64,000 bases of DNA from UBA1858 sp965227695 (lineage in GTDB: Bacteria > Pseudomonadota > Gammaproteobacteria > UBA4575): positions 1,240,001-1,304,000 of the forward strand of contig OZ245760.1 in assembly GCA_965227695.1 (NCBI GenBank). The letters run 5' to 3'. Positions 1-8,039 of the stretch are shown here, in pieces (position 1 is the first letter of the stretch; each line of letters opens with the position of its first letter). The notes under the pieces are model-generated. The model searched no databases, was not told the origin of the DNA, and worked only from the letters and a program-made list of their open reading frames with translations. Both the position numbers and the translations under genes were made by a program.

Positions 1-509
1 CGTAGATCTGCCAGATTTCGATTGCCGGTTTTGTCGGTCAATGCGTATTGATATACCCAGCCGACCCCGGTGGCATCGGGGCCCAGAGTTGGGTTAACGC
101 CTTCCGGTAAATCCTTTTGTGCAGAGTTTAAATATTCCAATACCCTTGAACGCGCCCAGTAAATGTCTGTGCCATCCTCAAAAATCGCGTACACGAAAGA
201 CAATCCCATAAAACTCTGCCCGCGTACATATTTCACCTTTGGTGCGGCCAGCAATGTAGTGGTCAGTGGATAGGTAATCTGATCCTCGATCAGATCCGGC
301 GAACGTCCAGGCCATTCCGTGAAAACGATGACCTGCACATCGGACAAATCCGGAATGGCATCCAGCGGTGCTTCCGTCAACGATCGGTATCCCCAGACGG
401 CTACCACGATAACGATCATGATTGTTAACAACCAGTTACGCGCGCAATAGGCGATCAAACGCTGGATAGGGCTAGGGTGTTTAATTGAGGTGTCTTGTTG
501 TTCTACCAT
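1..509 (-). CDS. cusA: CusA/CzcA-type heavy-metal RND efflux pump, N-terminal part (runs off the window)
   Basis: Inner-membrane proton-driven RND pump of the heavy-metal-efflux class, which would pass metal to the CusB/CusC partners encoded just upstream. The visible 170 or so residues start with a short cytoplasmic tail and one membrane segment, then the family's first periplasmic stretch (LDAIPDLSDVQVIV, EDGTDIYWARSRVLEYL, LGPDATGVGWVYQYAL). That wording is closest to copper/silver pumps and is also seen in the second pump at 29458-32589. The ATG at 507-509 overlaps the end of cusB (TAG at 503-505), which suggests translational coupling. The C-terminal 80 percent lies outside the window, so the proton-relay motif cannot be inspected and the metal assignment rests on the partners. 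Confidence 0.93.
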   Translation of the reverse strand, partial: MVEQQDTSIKHPSPIQRLIAYCARNWLLTIMIVIVVAVWGYRSLTEAPLDAIPDLSDVQVIVFTEWPGRSPDLIEDQITYPLTTTLLAAPKVKYVRGQSFMGLSFVYAIFEDGTDIYWARSRVLEYLNSAQKDLPEGVNPTLGPDATGVGWVYQYALTDKTGNRNLADL

Positions 510-2569
510 TGTGCAGTTCCCGATTTAAGTCGACTCTCTGCCGCAATCAGAAAATTGCCAGAAGTCACAACCCTATCTCCAGGCTTCAGACCTTCAAGCA
601 CTTCGATATATTCCTGTGTGCGTACCCCCGTGGTGATGGTTGAGGGTTTGAGTTTACCGTCACCCAGATCAACAAATACCACGCGGCTGTCGCCCGCAAA
701 CAGCACAGCCTCTTCCGGTATTGCAAGACGTTCTCCAAGTTTTGCCTTGAGTCGAACTTCAGCATACATTTCGGGTTTGAGCTCACCTTCGGGATTGTCG
801 AGCACTAGTCGAATACGGCCCGTACGTGTAGCACCTTTAAGATAGGGGTAGATGTAGTTAACCTTGGCCACATAGGTCCGTCCTGGCATATAAGGTAATG
901 CCACGATGGCTTGCATACCGGTCTTGACCAGATCCAGCTCCGATTCATAGACATCTGCCTCAACCCATACGCTTGACAGATCTGCGATACGCATCAGCTT
1001 GGTACCGGCCTTGTTGGCCGTACCCATGACTACCAATTTTTCCACTACAGTACCCGAGCGTGGAGCCAGTATGGGCACATAATCCAGAGGCTTTCCGCGC
1101 TTTTCCAAATGACGGATCTGGCCCGCTGTCATACCCCATAACGAAAGACGTTTTCGCGCAGCTTCGGCGAGACCATGGTTCTGTCCAGGGCGACGTTTCA
1201 AAATTTCCAGGTACTCCTGCTGCGCTGCCAGCAAATCAGGACCATACACGCTGAATAACATTTCACCCTGCTTGACATATTTGCCGACATAATCCGCCTT
1301 GAGTTCGCCTATCCAGGCATCAAACCTCAAGTTCACATCGGACAGTCGTGTTTCGTCATATGTGACTTCACCCACTGCACGAATTGTGCTTTCCAGTTCA
1401 CGTCGAATCGCAACCGCTGTTTTCAGGCCAATGAGCTGTCGACGACGGCTGTCTACGTTGATTGTGCCAGTCTGCACTTCTTCTTTAGTTACCGGAACCA
1501 GATCCATGCTACAGATGGGGCACTGCCCTGGCCCGGCTGCGCGGACCGAGGTATGCATGGAGCACGTGTAATAAGCAATACCTTCAGGTGTTGTAGTGAC
1601 GAGTTTGAGCTCCTTTTCGCTATCTGTTCCGGTTCGCATATCAAAGACAAGATCCGCATGACCGATTTCCTCTTTTTCAACATCTACTGCCAGTGCCCAT
1701 TGGCCAGTACTTGGGAGCTCAAAAGAACCAATGTAATGGCCTGGCGTAGTTTCGTTCATGCCGATCTCAATAATACGTGGTACTTTATTTATGCTGTCTG
1801 CATCCGTTTGTGTCATCACAGAGTCTGCCATGGCTTCGAAATTCTGAAGCTGAACGACTGCGCGCACTTGCGCGTTGGTTATTGCCTTAGAATTATGATC
1901 ACTGACCTGAACGGTCAGATTATTTGTTCCGATTCGAGGCTGTGGTGGATCAAGACTGACCACTACTCTGAAATTTCCGGCATGAACTACACCGCTTTTA
2001 TCCATACTGGGAATGACTATCGATTTTTCATGAGAGTCTTGAGTTTCTTTTTGAGAAGACCTTGATTCGATCCGAGTTCCACCACTTGTAATTTCCAGCC
2101 CCTGGCGGCCTGTGGCCATATCAAAACTCAAACTGGTGCTGCCTATACCAGGCTTTTTAATTTCGATGGACAGAGGCCATGAGCCACTCATTTCCAAGTC
2201 GATAGGACCCTGATATTCGCCCGGCGCTTTTTCCTCAAGTTCTGCTGGGGCACGCATGGCCGGCATAGTGCCCATGGCTGGCATTTGGCCATACGCATGA
2301 ATTTGTGCATCAGGTACTGGCTGGCCCTGACTATCCATGATCTTTACTACCAGCGTGTTGTCACCGACTTGAGGAGTTTCAGGATTAACGGCAACACTGA
2401 CTCGAAATGGGCCGGAACGGTATACCGGGGTATTCTCTGTTATGTGAGGAGAAATGGATTCAGGAGCATTTGGCTCAAACGAAAACAGCCGATCGTATTG
2501 AGTACCAATCATGAAACCCAAAATTAGAAAGAATGCGCTGATCATCCAGACTTCTATTCGTTTATTCAT
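503..2569 (-). CDS. cusB: CusB-type periplasmic adaptor with heavy-metal-binding domain and two FixH/YtkA-like modules
   Basis: Membrane-fusion protein bridging the RND pump and outer-membrane channel. At 688 residues it is much longer than an ordinary CusB (about 400). After an N-terminal membrane anchor come two related modules (about residues 55-150 and 195-310) that each contain a RVSVAVNPETPQVG/RVVVSLDPPQPRIG-like start and a G-W-L-V-E ending, resembling FixH/YtkA-like beta-sandwich domains. Next is a metal-binding segment (YYTCSMHTSV, CPICSMDLVPV; Cys and Met rich) at about 333-365, then the HlyD-type barrel and hairpin (GTVVEKLVVMGTANKAG, ADLSSVWVEADVYE). The start overlaps the end of cusC by 8 bases and its end overlaps cusA. 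The Cys/Met segment supports copper or silver as substrate; the duplicated N-terminal modules are unusual. Confidence 0.92.
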   Translation of the reverse strand: MNKRIEVWMISAFFLILGFMIGTQYDRLFSFEPNAPESISPHITENTPVYRSGPFRVSVAVNPETPQVGDNTLVVKIMDSQGQPVPDAQIHAYGQMPAMGTMPAMRAPAELEEKAPGEYQGPIDLEMSGSWPLSIEIKKPGIGSTSLSFDMATGRQGLEITSGGTRIESRSSQKETQDSHEKSIVIPSMDKSGVVHAGNFRVVVSLDPPQPRIGTNNLTVQVSDHNSKAITNAQVRAVVQLQNFEAMADSVMTQTDADSINKVPRIIEIGMNETTPGHYIGSFELPSTGQWALAVDVEKEEIGHADLVFDMRTGTDSEKELKLVTTTPEGIAYYTCSMHTSVRAAGPGQCPICSMDLVPVTKEEVQTGTINVDSRRRQLIGLKTAVAIRRELESTIRAVGEVTYDETRLSDVNLRFDAWIGELKADYVGKYVKQGEMLFSVYGPDLLAAQQEYLEILKRRPGQNHGLAEAARKRLSLWGMTAGQIRHLEKRGKPLDYVPILAPRSGTVVEKLVVMGTANKAGTKLMRIADLSSVWVEADVYESELDLVKTGMQAIVALPYMPGRTYVAKVNYIYPYLKGATRTGRIRLVLDNPEGELKPEMYAEVRLKAKLGERLAIPEEAVLFAGDSRVVFVDLGDGKLKPSTITTGVRTQEYIEVLEGLKPGDRVVTSGNFLIAAESRLKSGTAQW

Positions 2570-3878
2570 GGTTGTAGTCTCCTGAAGATAACTTCACTCC
2601 GCTCCAACGTTCCAGTTCAGCTACACGACGGATGTAATCGGCTTGTGCGCGTGCAAGTCGCAATTCCGTTGTAAGTTTTTCATTTTCAGCAGTGGTTACA
2701 TTGATGAAGTCACCAGCGCCAGAGCGATAGTCGGCTTCTGCTACTTGCAGATTTTCATTTGCGAGTGGTACGAGGCGTTCCTGATAAAGATCAATAATGC
2801 GAATCGATTCGTTAACCTCGGCATGTGCCCGTTTGAGATTGGCAAGTAACTGTGCCCGCCGGTCGATCAGAGACCAATGTAATTCTTTTGCATTGGCCTT
2901 AGCCGAATTAAGCTGTGCTTGGTATTTACTGCGATTAAGTGGGATATTGATGGATGCGCCTATTATCCAGCGTTTTTCGTATTCATCCCATAAACTGTTA
3001 TAACCCGCGAGCAGTTTAAAATCCGGGTAAAAATCCTTTTCAGCCAGCTCAATTTTTGCCTGAGTGGAATCCAGTTGCGCACGAATACGCATCAATTCCG
3101 GGTGAAATTTCTGTGCCTTTTGTTGAAGATTTGTGAAATCGGGTAATGGTGCAGGAGAAGTGATTTCAGCAGGTGGGGGCACGGACTCATCGGGCGCACG
3201 ATTAAGTAATGCGTTAAGCTGAGCCTGGATCGATAAACGCTCGCGCTCCAGACTAAGCGCTTGATCCAGCAGTCTGGCATGCGCTAATTCCGCTTGTAAA
3301 ACATCCTGCTGACTGGCGCGACTGGCCGCATATTGCCCCTCAGCAACGTTGCGCAGTTCCAGCAGTAACGATTGATTATCGTAATTGATCTGTAGTACTT
3401 GATGCACATAATACCATTCTCCAAAAGCTGCCTTGATAGCCGAAATAATCTGTAATCGTTGGTCGGCCAGATCCTGTTGGCTGGCTTCGGCTTCGCTCTG
3501 GGCATGTGCAGTACGCAACGCCAGTGTTCCTGGCCAGGGAATTATTTGACTAAGCTCAATACGCTGATTGAGGCCACGGTGTTCACCGTTAGGCAGACGG
3601 ACTCCATCAATTGTCTCGGGCGCAAGCGCATAGGAAAGCTGCGGATCATCCAGTGTGCCGGCCGATTTTACTTGCTGGAATGCAGCTTCAGATGCAGCAG
3701 CAAGTTGCATGAGGCTTGGGTTTTGCTCCAGTACCAATGCCACGAGGCTATCCGCAGTGATGTATTCACCATTAGCGGAAATAGATTCTGCCTGATAACG
3801 GGCATACACCCAGTTTGGCGTAATAATAAAAACACACAAAATCAAGAACCATCGATTTAGAATTACCTCTGCATTCAT
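2562..3878 (-). CDS. cusC: TolC-family outer-membrane channel of the cus operon
   Basis: Outer-membrane efflux channel (OEP/TolC family) that would complete the tripartite exporter with the following cusB and cusA. The 438-residue product has a signal peptide (hydrophobic run after MNAEVILNRW), the typical N-terminal LVALVLEQNPSL helix, repeated coiled-coil hairpins rich in Ala/Gln/Glu, and a C-terminal RSGAGDFINVTTAENE segment characteristic of the family. I prefer the ATG at 3878 over one 33 bases upstream, because GGAGG lies at the right distance before it. It overlaps cusB by 8 bases, so the three genes form one leftward operon. Confidence 0.88.
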   Translation of the reverse strand: MNAEVILNRWFLILCVFIITPNWVYARYQAESISANGEYITADSLVALVLEQNPSLMQLAAASEAAFQQVKSAGTLDDPQLSYALAPETIDGVRLPNGEHRGLNQRIELSQIIPWPGTLALRTAHAQSEAEASQQDLADQRLQIISAIKAAFGEWYYVHQVLQINYDNQSLLLELRNVAEGQYAASRASQQDVLQAELAHARLLDQALSLERERLSIQAQLNALLNRAPDESVPPPAEITSPAPLPDFTNLQQKAQKFHPELMRIRAQLDSTQAKIELAEKDFYPDFKLLAGYNSLWDEYEKRWIIGASINIPLNRSKYQAQLNSAKANAKELHWSLIDRRAQLLANLKRAHAEVNESIRIIDLYQERLVPLANENLQVAEADYRSGAGDFINVTTAENEKLTTELRLARAQADYIRRVAELERWSGVKLSSGDYNHE

Positions 3879-3970
3879 TAGCCACCTCCATTGCTTTTTT
3901 CGTACAAACAAGCAGTGAATAGCTCAGGAAGCAACGCCAAGCATTGCTCACCAGCTACAGGAGGTTCGAT

Positions 3971-4390
3971 CTAAATCCGAAGACGTTGTGTAGTGAGATA
4001 GGTGAGAGACCCTGTGGAATGGGTCGATAGAGTATAATTTGCCGTGTGTATTATTGCAGGTTTGACCTGAAATAATTCATGACTTTGAGCGAGGATTTGT
4101 GCAGGAGGATCTACACTCGAATGTATTTGATATGATTTGATAGTTTTTAAATCGTCTGCTATTTCGTAGTTTACATCGAGTTCGATCGACTCGTTGCAGC
4201 ACGAACCATGCGATAAGGCCGTTTTTTCACCGCAATCGACTTCATGGCATGCGCTGTCTTGGTCACAACAACAGTGGCCGTAGAACGTAGTTTTCATCAT
4301 GCTACAAGAAAAAGCTTGCTGCACCTGCAATGGACCGAGAACCAGCAGGAGAATAAGAACACTAGAAATAGATCTACGACTTAATTTCAT
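3971..4390 (-). CDS. Cys-rich secreted small protein leading the cus operon
   Basis: A 139-residue protein with a clear signal peptide (positively charged start, then a Leu/Val-rich core ending near QVQQAFS). The mature part begins with many cysteines (CSMMK, HCCCDQD, CHEVDCGEK, SCCNES) and then a less conserved tail. It is the first gene of the leftward cus operon, 60-90 bases upstream of cusC, and has its own promoter. Cys/Met clustering and position suggest a periplasmic copper-binding or copper-sensing role comparable to CopL-like leader proteins, but I do not recognise a named family and the function is inferred. Three other secreted Cys-rich ORFs in the window sit ahead of metal or redox genes in the same way. 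Confidence 0.7.
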   Translation of the reverse strand: MKLSRRSISSVLILLLVLGPLQVQQAFSCSMMKTTFYGHCCCDQDSACHEVDCGEKTALSHGSCCNESIELDVNYEIADDLKTIKSYQIHSSVDPPAQILAQSHELFQVKPAIIHTANYTLSTHSTGSLTYLTTQRLRI

Positions 4391-4554
4391 ATCACTACAG
4401 AATATAGGCGTATCAAGCTAGAGTTGCAAGTGTATGCTAAAGCGCTTAAATACTAATGTTGCACGACTGGGAAGAGTCGTTCTTATACTTGCCAGTATCA
4501 TAGGTTTACAGCTTTCTGTTTAATGTTCTGTATAAAATGTAATTCGTAATCTGC
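4391..4554. other. Intergenic junction between the cus operon and island 1
   Basis: Apart from the cus promoter at 4401-4429 I see no gene here. The stretch is AT-rich, and the conserved left end of island 1 starts at 4555. The real chromosomal junction should fall in or next to this segment. Confidence 0.5.
4401..4429 (-). promoter_or_regulatory. Probable promoter of the cus operon
   Basis: On the minus strand a TTGCAA (-35, 4424-4429) and TATATT (-10, 4401-4406) are separated by exactly 17 bases and lie just before the ATG at 4390. The spacer contains CTCTAGCTTG, whose CTAG centre is flanked by partly complementary bases. No MerR-type gene is adjacent. Confidence 0.5.
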
Positions 4555-4816
4555 ATTCCCTGATAATTCCCTGTTATTGAGTCGACGATTTCGCTTCAGG
4601 AATATATAAGTACTTGTTATATCAATGAAATTGTAAAAGAATTTCAGAATAACGCCTTAAAAAATGAAATTTTCCCTGTAAATTGGCTGTTTAACAGGGA
4701 AATTCAGTAGAGTCTGGTTCGAGGAAGACTGCAGCCACCGCCACCGAGTCTGTCTCCGTTCGGAGACTTCGTAAATACATGAAAAATAGCCTATTTCTGC
4801 AGGGTTTGCGCAATTC
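4555..4816 (+). repeat. Conserved left-end sequence of island 1 (copy 1)
   Basis: This non-coding block recurs at 35687-35950. Shared parts, in the same order, are: a tandem ATTCCCTGATAATTCCCTGTT; about 100 variable bases; an inverted repeat TTCCCTGT (4672-4679) / ACAGGGAA (4694-4701) around the identical core AAATTGGCTGTTTA; a GGTTCG...GACT-CA-CCACCGCCACC block; and CCTATTTCTGCAG-GTTTGCGC. It precedes the cargo genes of each island. It could be an attachment region, a replication or packaging signal, or a structured RNA; the sequence alone does not decide. Confidence 0.8.
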
Positions 4817-5042
4817 GAATCCATGTAAGCGCACCGGGATTTAAGTATTCAGAGCTAAATCTATCGAAAGTCTCCTTTCGCCAAAACGCGGTTCTCTTAG
4901 TTGTAAATTATTGAATCTATCAAGTATTAAATTGGTATGATTGATATCAATGTTAGTGTTCAGCTTTGAGTTAAAGCGTACATTAAAGTCGAGGTATAAT
5001 TTGGAAATCAGTTATTGGGCCTTTAGTCGTGGAGAAAAATAG
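4817..5042. promoter_or_regulatory. Leader region of the SPARTA genes
   Basis: No ORF is visible. A TATAAT box at 4995-5000 is the best promoter element, with a poor -35 (TTGAGT is too far upstream). GTGGAG at about 5031-5036 provides a ribosome-binding site for the TTG start at 5043. Confidence 0.35.
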
Positions 5043-6410
5043 TTGAGTAATAGAGATGTAGTATTTATTAGTAAGGCAACTCCTGAAGATGATGAATTTG
5101 TATTATGGTTAGCACCAAAGCTAGAAGCTGCTGGTTATAAAGTATTTGCTGATATTTTATCTCTCATGGGCGGTGATAGATGGAGAAAAGAAGTAACTAC
5201 TGCACTGCAGGATAAATCTATAAAGATGTTGCTTTGTTGTAATGATATTGCTCTAGCTAAAGATGGTGTGCAAGAAGAAATTGGCATTGCTCTTGATCTA
5301 TCCAAGGAATTAGATGATAAACGATTCATAATTCCACTCAGACTTAAAAAATTTAAAAAAATATTTGGAATAGGTGAGCTTCAATATATTAATTTTGTCG
5401 GGAGTTGGGCGAATGGTTTACATAGTCTTCTAGATGAATTGAATAAAGATGAAGTGCCTAAAATTGCGGATAATATCTCAATAAACCCTAATTGGGAGTT
5501 ATATAAACAACGCTTCTCGATTAACGTTAAGCGAGAGGAAGAGTCATTAACCACTAATTGGATTAAGATTATTACTCTTCCAAATGAAATTAGTTACTAT
5601 GAGCCTAATGGATCTATTGATTTAGATGCTCTTAAAAAAGCATGTAGTATTATTGATTATCCAATTGAGATGCATCTTAATGGATTTTTCACTTTTATGG
5701 CTGCTGGTGAAATTAATGCTAAGTTGTCGTCTTTAGGAAAATTTACAAAGAAAAATTCATATTCTATTCAAGATTTTATTAATCAAGGTGTAAAAGAGCA
5801 AAGTATAAAGCCCAGAGAAGCGAGTAATCTAATATCTTCTATTTTTCGTCAATCATGGAACTCTATGTGTCGAAATAAAGGGCTTAGTGAATACGCTTAT
5901 TCAAAACAAATCGGTTTTCATGCCAATAAAGATATTATTGTAATTGGGAAAAAGATTCCTTGGGGAAGCAAGGATAGCCGCCGCAGTTCTATGCTTAGAA
6001 ATAAATCAAAAGGTAAAATCTGGGAATACGGTGTTACAGCCATACCGTCATTTTGGCCGTTTCCTCATTTTAAGTTTAAATCACGGGTTCTATTTTCTGA
6101 GATGATGAATGGTGAGGCGGGAAGTATTATAAATGATGCTCAGAAGCAACATAAGTTAAGAAGATCAATATGTAGTGGGTGGAGAAATAAAGCCTGGCAT
6201 GGGAGGCTTATGGCCTATTTAAAAATATTATGTGCTGAAGATGAAAAAATTTTATTACCTTTGTCACCTAAACTGAATTTGGAGCTATCTGGGTCGCCAT
6301 TAATTGTCAATTCACCCGTTTCTACAAAGTTACCAGACATCCTGAATGAGGATGAAGACGAGGCTGACCTTACTACTTTAGGAAATTTCGATATAGAGGA
6401 AGAAGGTTGA
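5043..6410 (+). CDS. SPARTA TIR-APAZ effector subunit
   Basis: Effector half of a short prokaryotic Argonaute system. The 455 residues match the usual length of TIR-APAZ proteins. Residues 4-130 form a TIR domain (DVVFISKATPEDD, then FADILSLMGGDRW), with probable NADase glutamates at E78/E79 in GVQEEIGIALDL. The remainder (about 150-455) fits the APAZ region, which takes the place of the Argonaute N domains. In characterised SPARTA systems guide-directed recognition of invader DNA makes the complex oligomerise and the TIR domain degrades NAD+, killing the infected cell. The start is TTG with GGAG eight bases upstream. It overlaps the Argonaute gene by 4 bases (ATGA), implying coupled translation and a 1:1 heterodimer. 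Island position supports a defence role. Confidence 0.9.
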   Translation: MSNRDVVFISKATPEDDEFVLWLAPKLEAAGYKVFADILSLMGGDRWRKEVTTALQDKSIKMLLCCNDIALAKDGVQEEIGIALDLSKELDDKRFIIPLRLKKFKKIFGIGELQYINFVGSWANGLHSLLDELNKDEVPKIADNISINPNWELYKQRFSINVKREEESLTTNWIKIITLPNEISYYEPNGSIDLDALKKACSIIDYPIEMHLNGFFTFMAAGEINAKLSSLGKFTKKNSYSIQDFINQGVKEQSIKPREASNLISSIFRQSWNSMCRNKGLSEYAYSKQIGFHANKDIIVIGKKIPWGSKDSRRSSMLRNKSKGKIWEYGVTAIPSFWPFPHFKFKSRVLFSEMMNGEAGSIINDAQKQHKLRRSICSGWRNKAWHGRLMAYLKILCAEDEKILLPLSPKLNLELSGSPLIVNSPVSTKLPDILNEDEDEADLTTLGNFDIEEEG

Positions 6411-7963
6411 TGAGCTCTCAAAGTGATGAAATTCAAATTGAGTATATTGATGAGCCAGAGCTTGTATTTCAGTACGAACAAACAACTGATCACCCCAAAG
6501 ATGGACTGTTCTTATATGGTCCACACAAAATGAATTCTAGATCGAAAGAAATCTCCATTGGTGTACTTGGTACTAATGATGGATTAAATATATTTCGAAA
6601 TTGGGCCATTAAACTTGGAGGCTTTATTCCAGTACCCCCTCCTACAAAGAAAGAGAAAGATAATCGTCTTCATTTATCAAATTTTCCAGGTATTGAGGAA
6701 ACATTTGGTTTAATAGTATCACCCGCTGATTTTGTAGAGAGGAAAGTTGATTATAATCAGCTTGATATTGCAACCAAGATTCTTAATCAGTATGAGGCGG
6801 TTAGAAAGGCCGTTGATATCTACGTAAGCGAGATAGAATGGTATGTCAACAATGAAGAAAAAACTGTTGACGTCTGGGTTTTTGTTTTACCGGAGTTTAT
6901 TTTTGAAAGATGCAAGCCTCTTGCCAAGAGAGTAGGGCTAGATCTAGAAAAAGGTGATTTTGAAAAAAAACAAAAGAAGCGAACAGAATTACCATTATTT
7001 GAAGGAGTAGTTGACCAGTCTGATGAAGATATATTTGAAGATGTACCAGATTTTCATCGTCAAGTTAAGGCAAGGCTTTTGAAACTTGGATTTACTTCGC
7101 AAATTATAAGAGAGACTTCTCTGGCGCCTGAGAAGTTTTTAAATAAGGCTGGCTATCCTATTAGAAATATCCAGGAGCCTGCAACAGTGGCGTGGAATAT
7201 TGCTACAGGTTTATATTATAAAACTCAACATGAGCCGCCTTGGAAATTAGCAAATGTACGCCCTGGTGTTTGTTATATTGGTTTGGTTTTCAAACAAATA
7301 CCTAATCATCCACAAGAGCATGTATGTTGCGCAGCACAAATGTTTTTAAATGAAGGTGACGCAGTGGTGTTTCGTGGAGCAAATGGACCTTGGAAAACTA
7401 ATGACTATGAGTATCATCTAAAGGGACCTGAGGCAAAAAAACTTGTTGCTAAAGTTCTTGCTACTTTTAAGCAGAAACATGGAGAAAACCCAAAAGAATT
7501 ATTTATTCACGGAAGATCCGGCTTTAGTGATGATGAGTGGAATGCATTTATAGAGGCCACGCCGGAAGAAACGAATATTGTTGCAGTTAGAATAAAAACT
7601 ACTAATGGCGAAACAAAGTTATTCAGAAATGGTGACTATCCAGTTATTCGTGGTTCAGCAATGGTTCTTGATAAGCGTAATGCTTACTTATGGGCTAATG
7701 GTTATGTGCCTAAAATGGATACATACATAGGGCCAGAGACTCCCAACCCCTTATTTATTACAGTAATGAAGAGTTCAGGAGATTTTCCTGAAATAAGAAC
7801 TGTTTTAGGTGATATCATGGGGCTAACGAAGATTAATTATAATGCATGTAACTATAGCGATGGACTTCCGGTAACAATCCGATTTGCAAATAAAGTGGGT
7901 GAAGTTTTAACAATGGGTTCAGCAAAAGACTCAGAAAAGCAGCCTTTGAAATTTTATATATAA
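6407..7963 (+). CDS. Short prokaryotic Argonaute (MID-PIWI) of SPARTA
   Basis: Guide-binding half of the SPARTA pair, 518 residues, the normal size for a short pAgo made only of MID and PIWI domains. Supporting segments in the C-terminal half are PATVAWNIATGLYYKT, PWKLANVRPGVCYIGL, ELFIHGRSGFSDDEW, FRNGDYPVIRGS, and NYNACNYSDGLPVTIRFANK. These correspond to PIWI beta strands and the terminal helix known from short Argonautes. I do not see a convincing DEDX slicer tetrad, which agrees with short pAgos being catalytically dead and acting as sensors. It is translationally coupled to the TIR-APAZ gene and ends 77 bases from the convergently transcribed recombinase. Confidence 0.9.
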   Translation: MMSSQSDEIQIEYIDEPELVFQYEQTTDHPKDGLFLYGPHKMNSRSKEISIGVLGTNDGLNIFRNWAIKLGGFIPVPPPTKKEKDNRLHLSNFPGIEETFGLIVSPADFVERKVDYNQLDIATKILNQYEAVRKAVDIYVSEIEWYVNNEEKTVDVWVFVLPEFIFERCKPLAKRVGLDLEKGDFEKKQKKRTELPLFEGVVDQSDEDIFEDVPDFHRQVKARLLKLGFTSQIIRETSLAPEKFLNKAGYPIRNIQEPATVAWNIATGLYYKTQHEPPWKLANVRPGVCYIGLVFKQIPNHPQEHVCCAAQMFLNEGDAVVFRGANGPWKTNDYEYHLKGPEAKKLVAKVLATFKQKHGENPKELFIHGRSGFSDDEWNAFIEATPEETNIVAVRIKTTNGETKLFRNGDYPVIRGSAMVLDKRNAYLWANGYVPKMDTYIGPETPNPLFITVMKSSGDFPEIRTVLGDIMGLTKINYNACNYSDGLPVTIRFANKVGEVLTMGSAKDSEKQPLKFYI

Positions 7964-8039
7964 AACTATTCGTAGCATTATCACAGATTAACTTTTAAAC
8001 AATCACTTTGTAATTTTATTCTAGCTATCAGAGATGTAC

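Noticed and set aside
495..845. Plus-strand open frame of 116 codons opposite cusB
   Set aside because: Lies wholly antisense to a well-supported efflux gene; Ser/Arg-rich composition is typical of a shadow frame.
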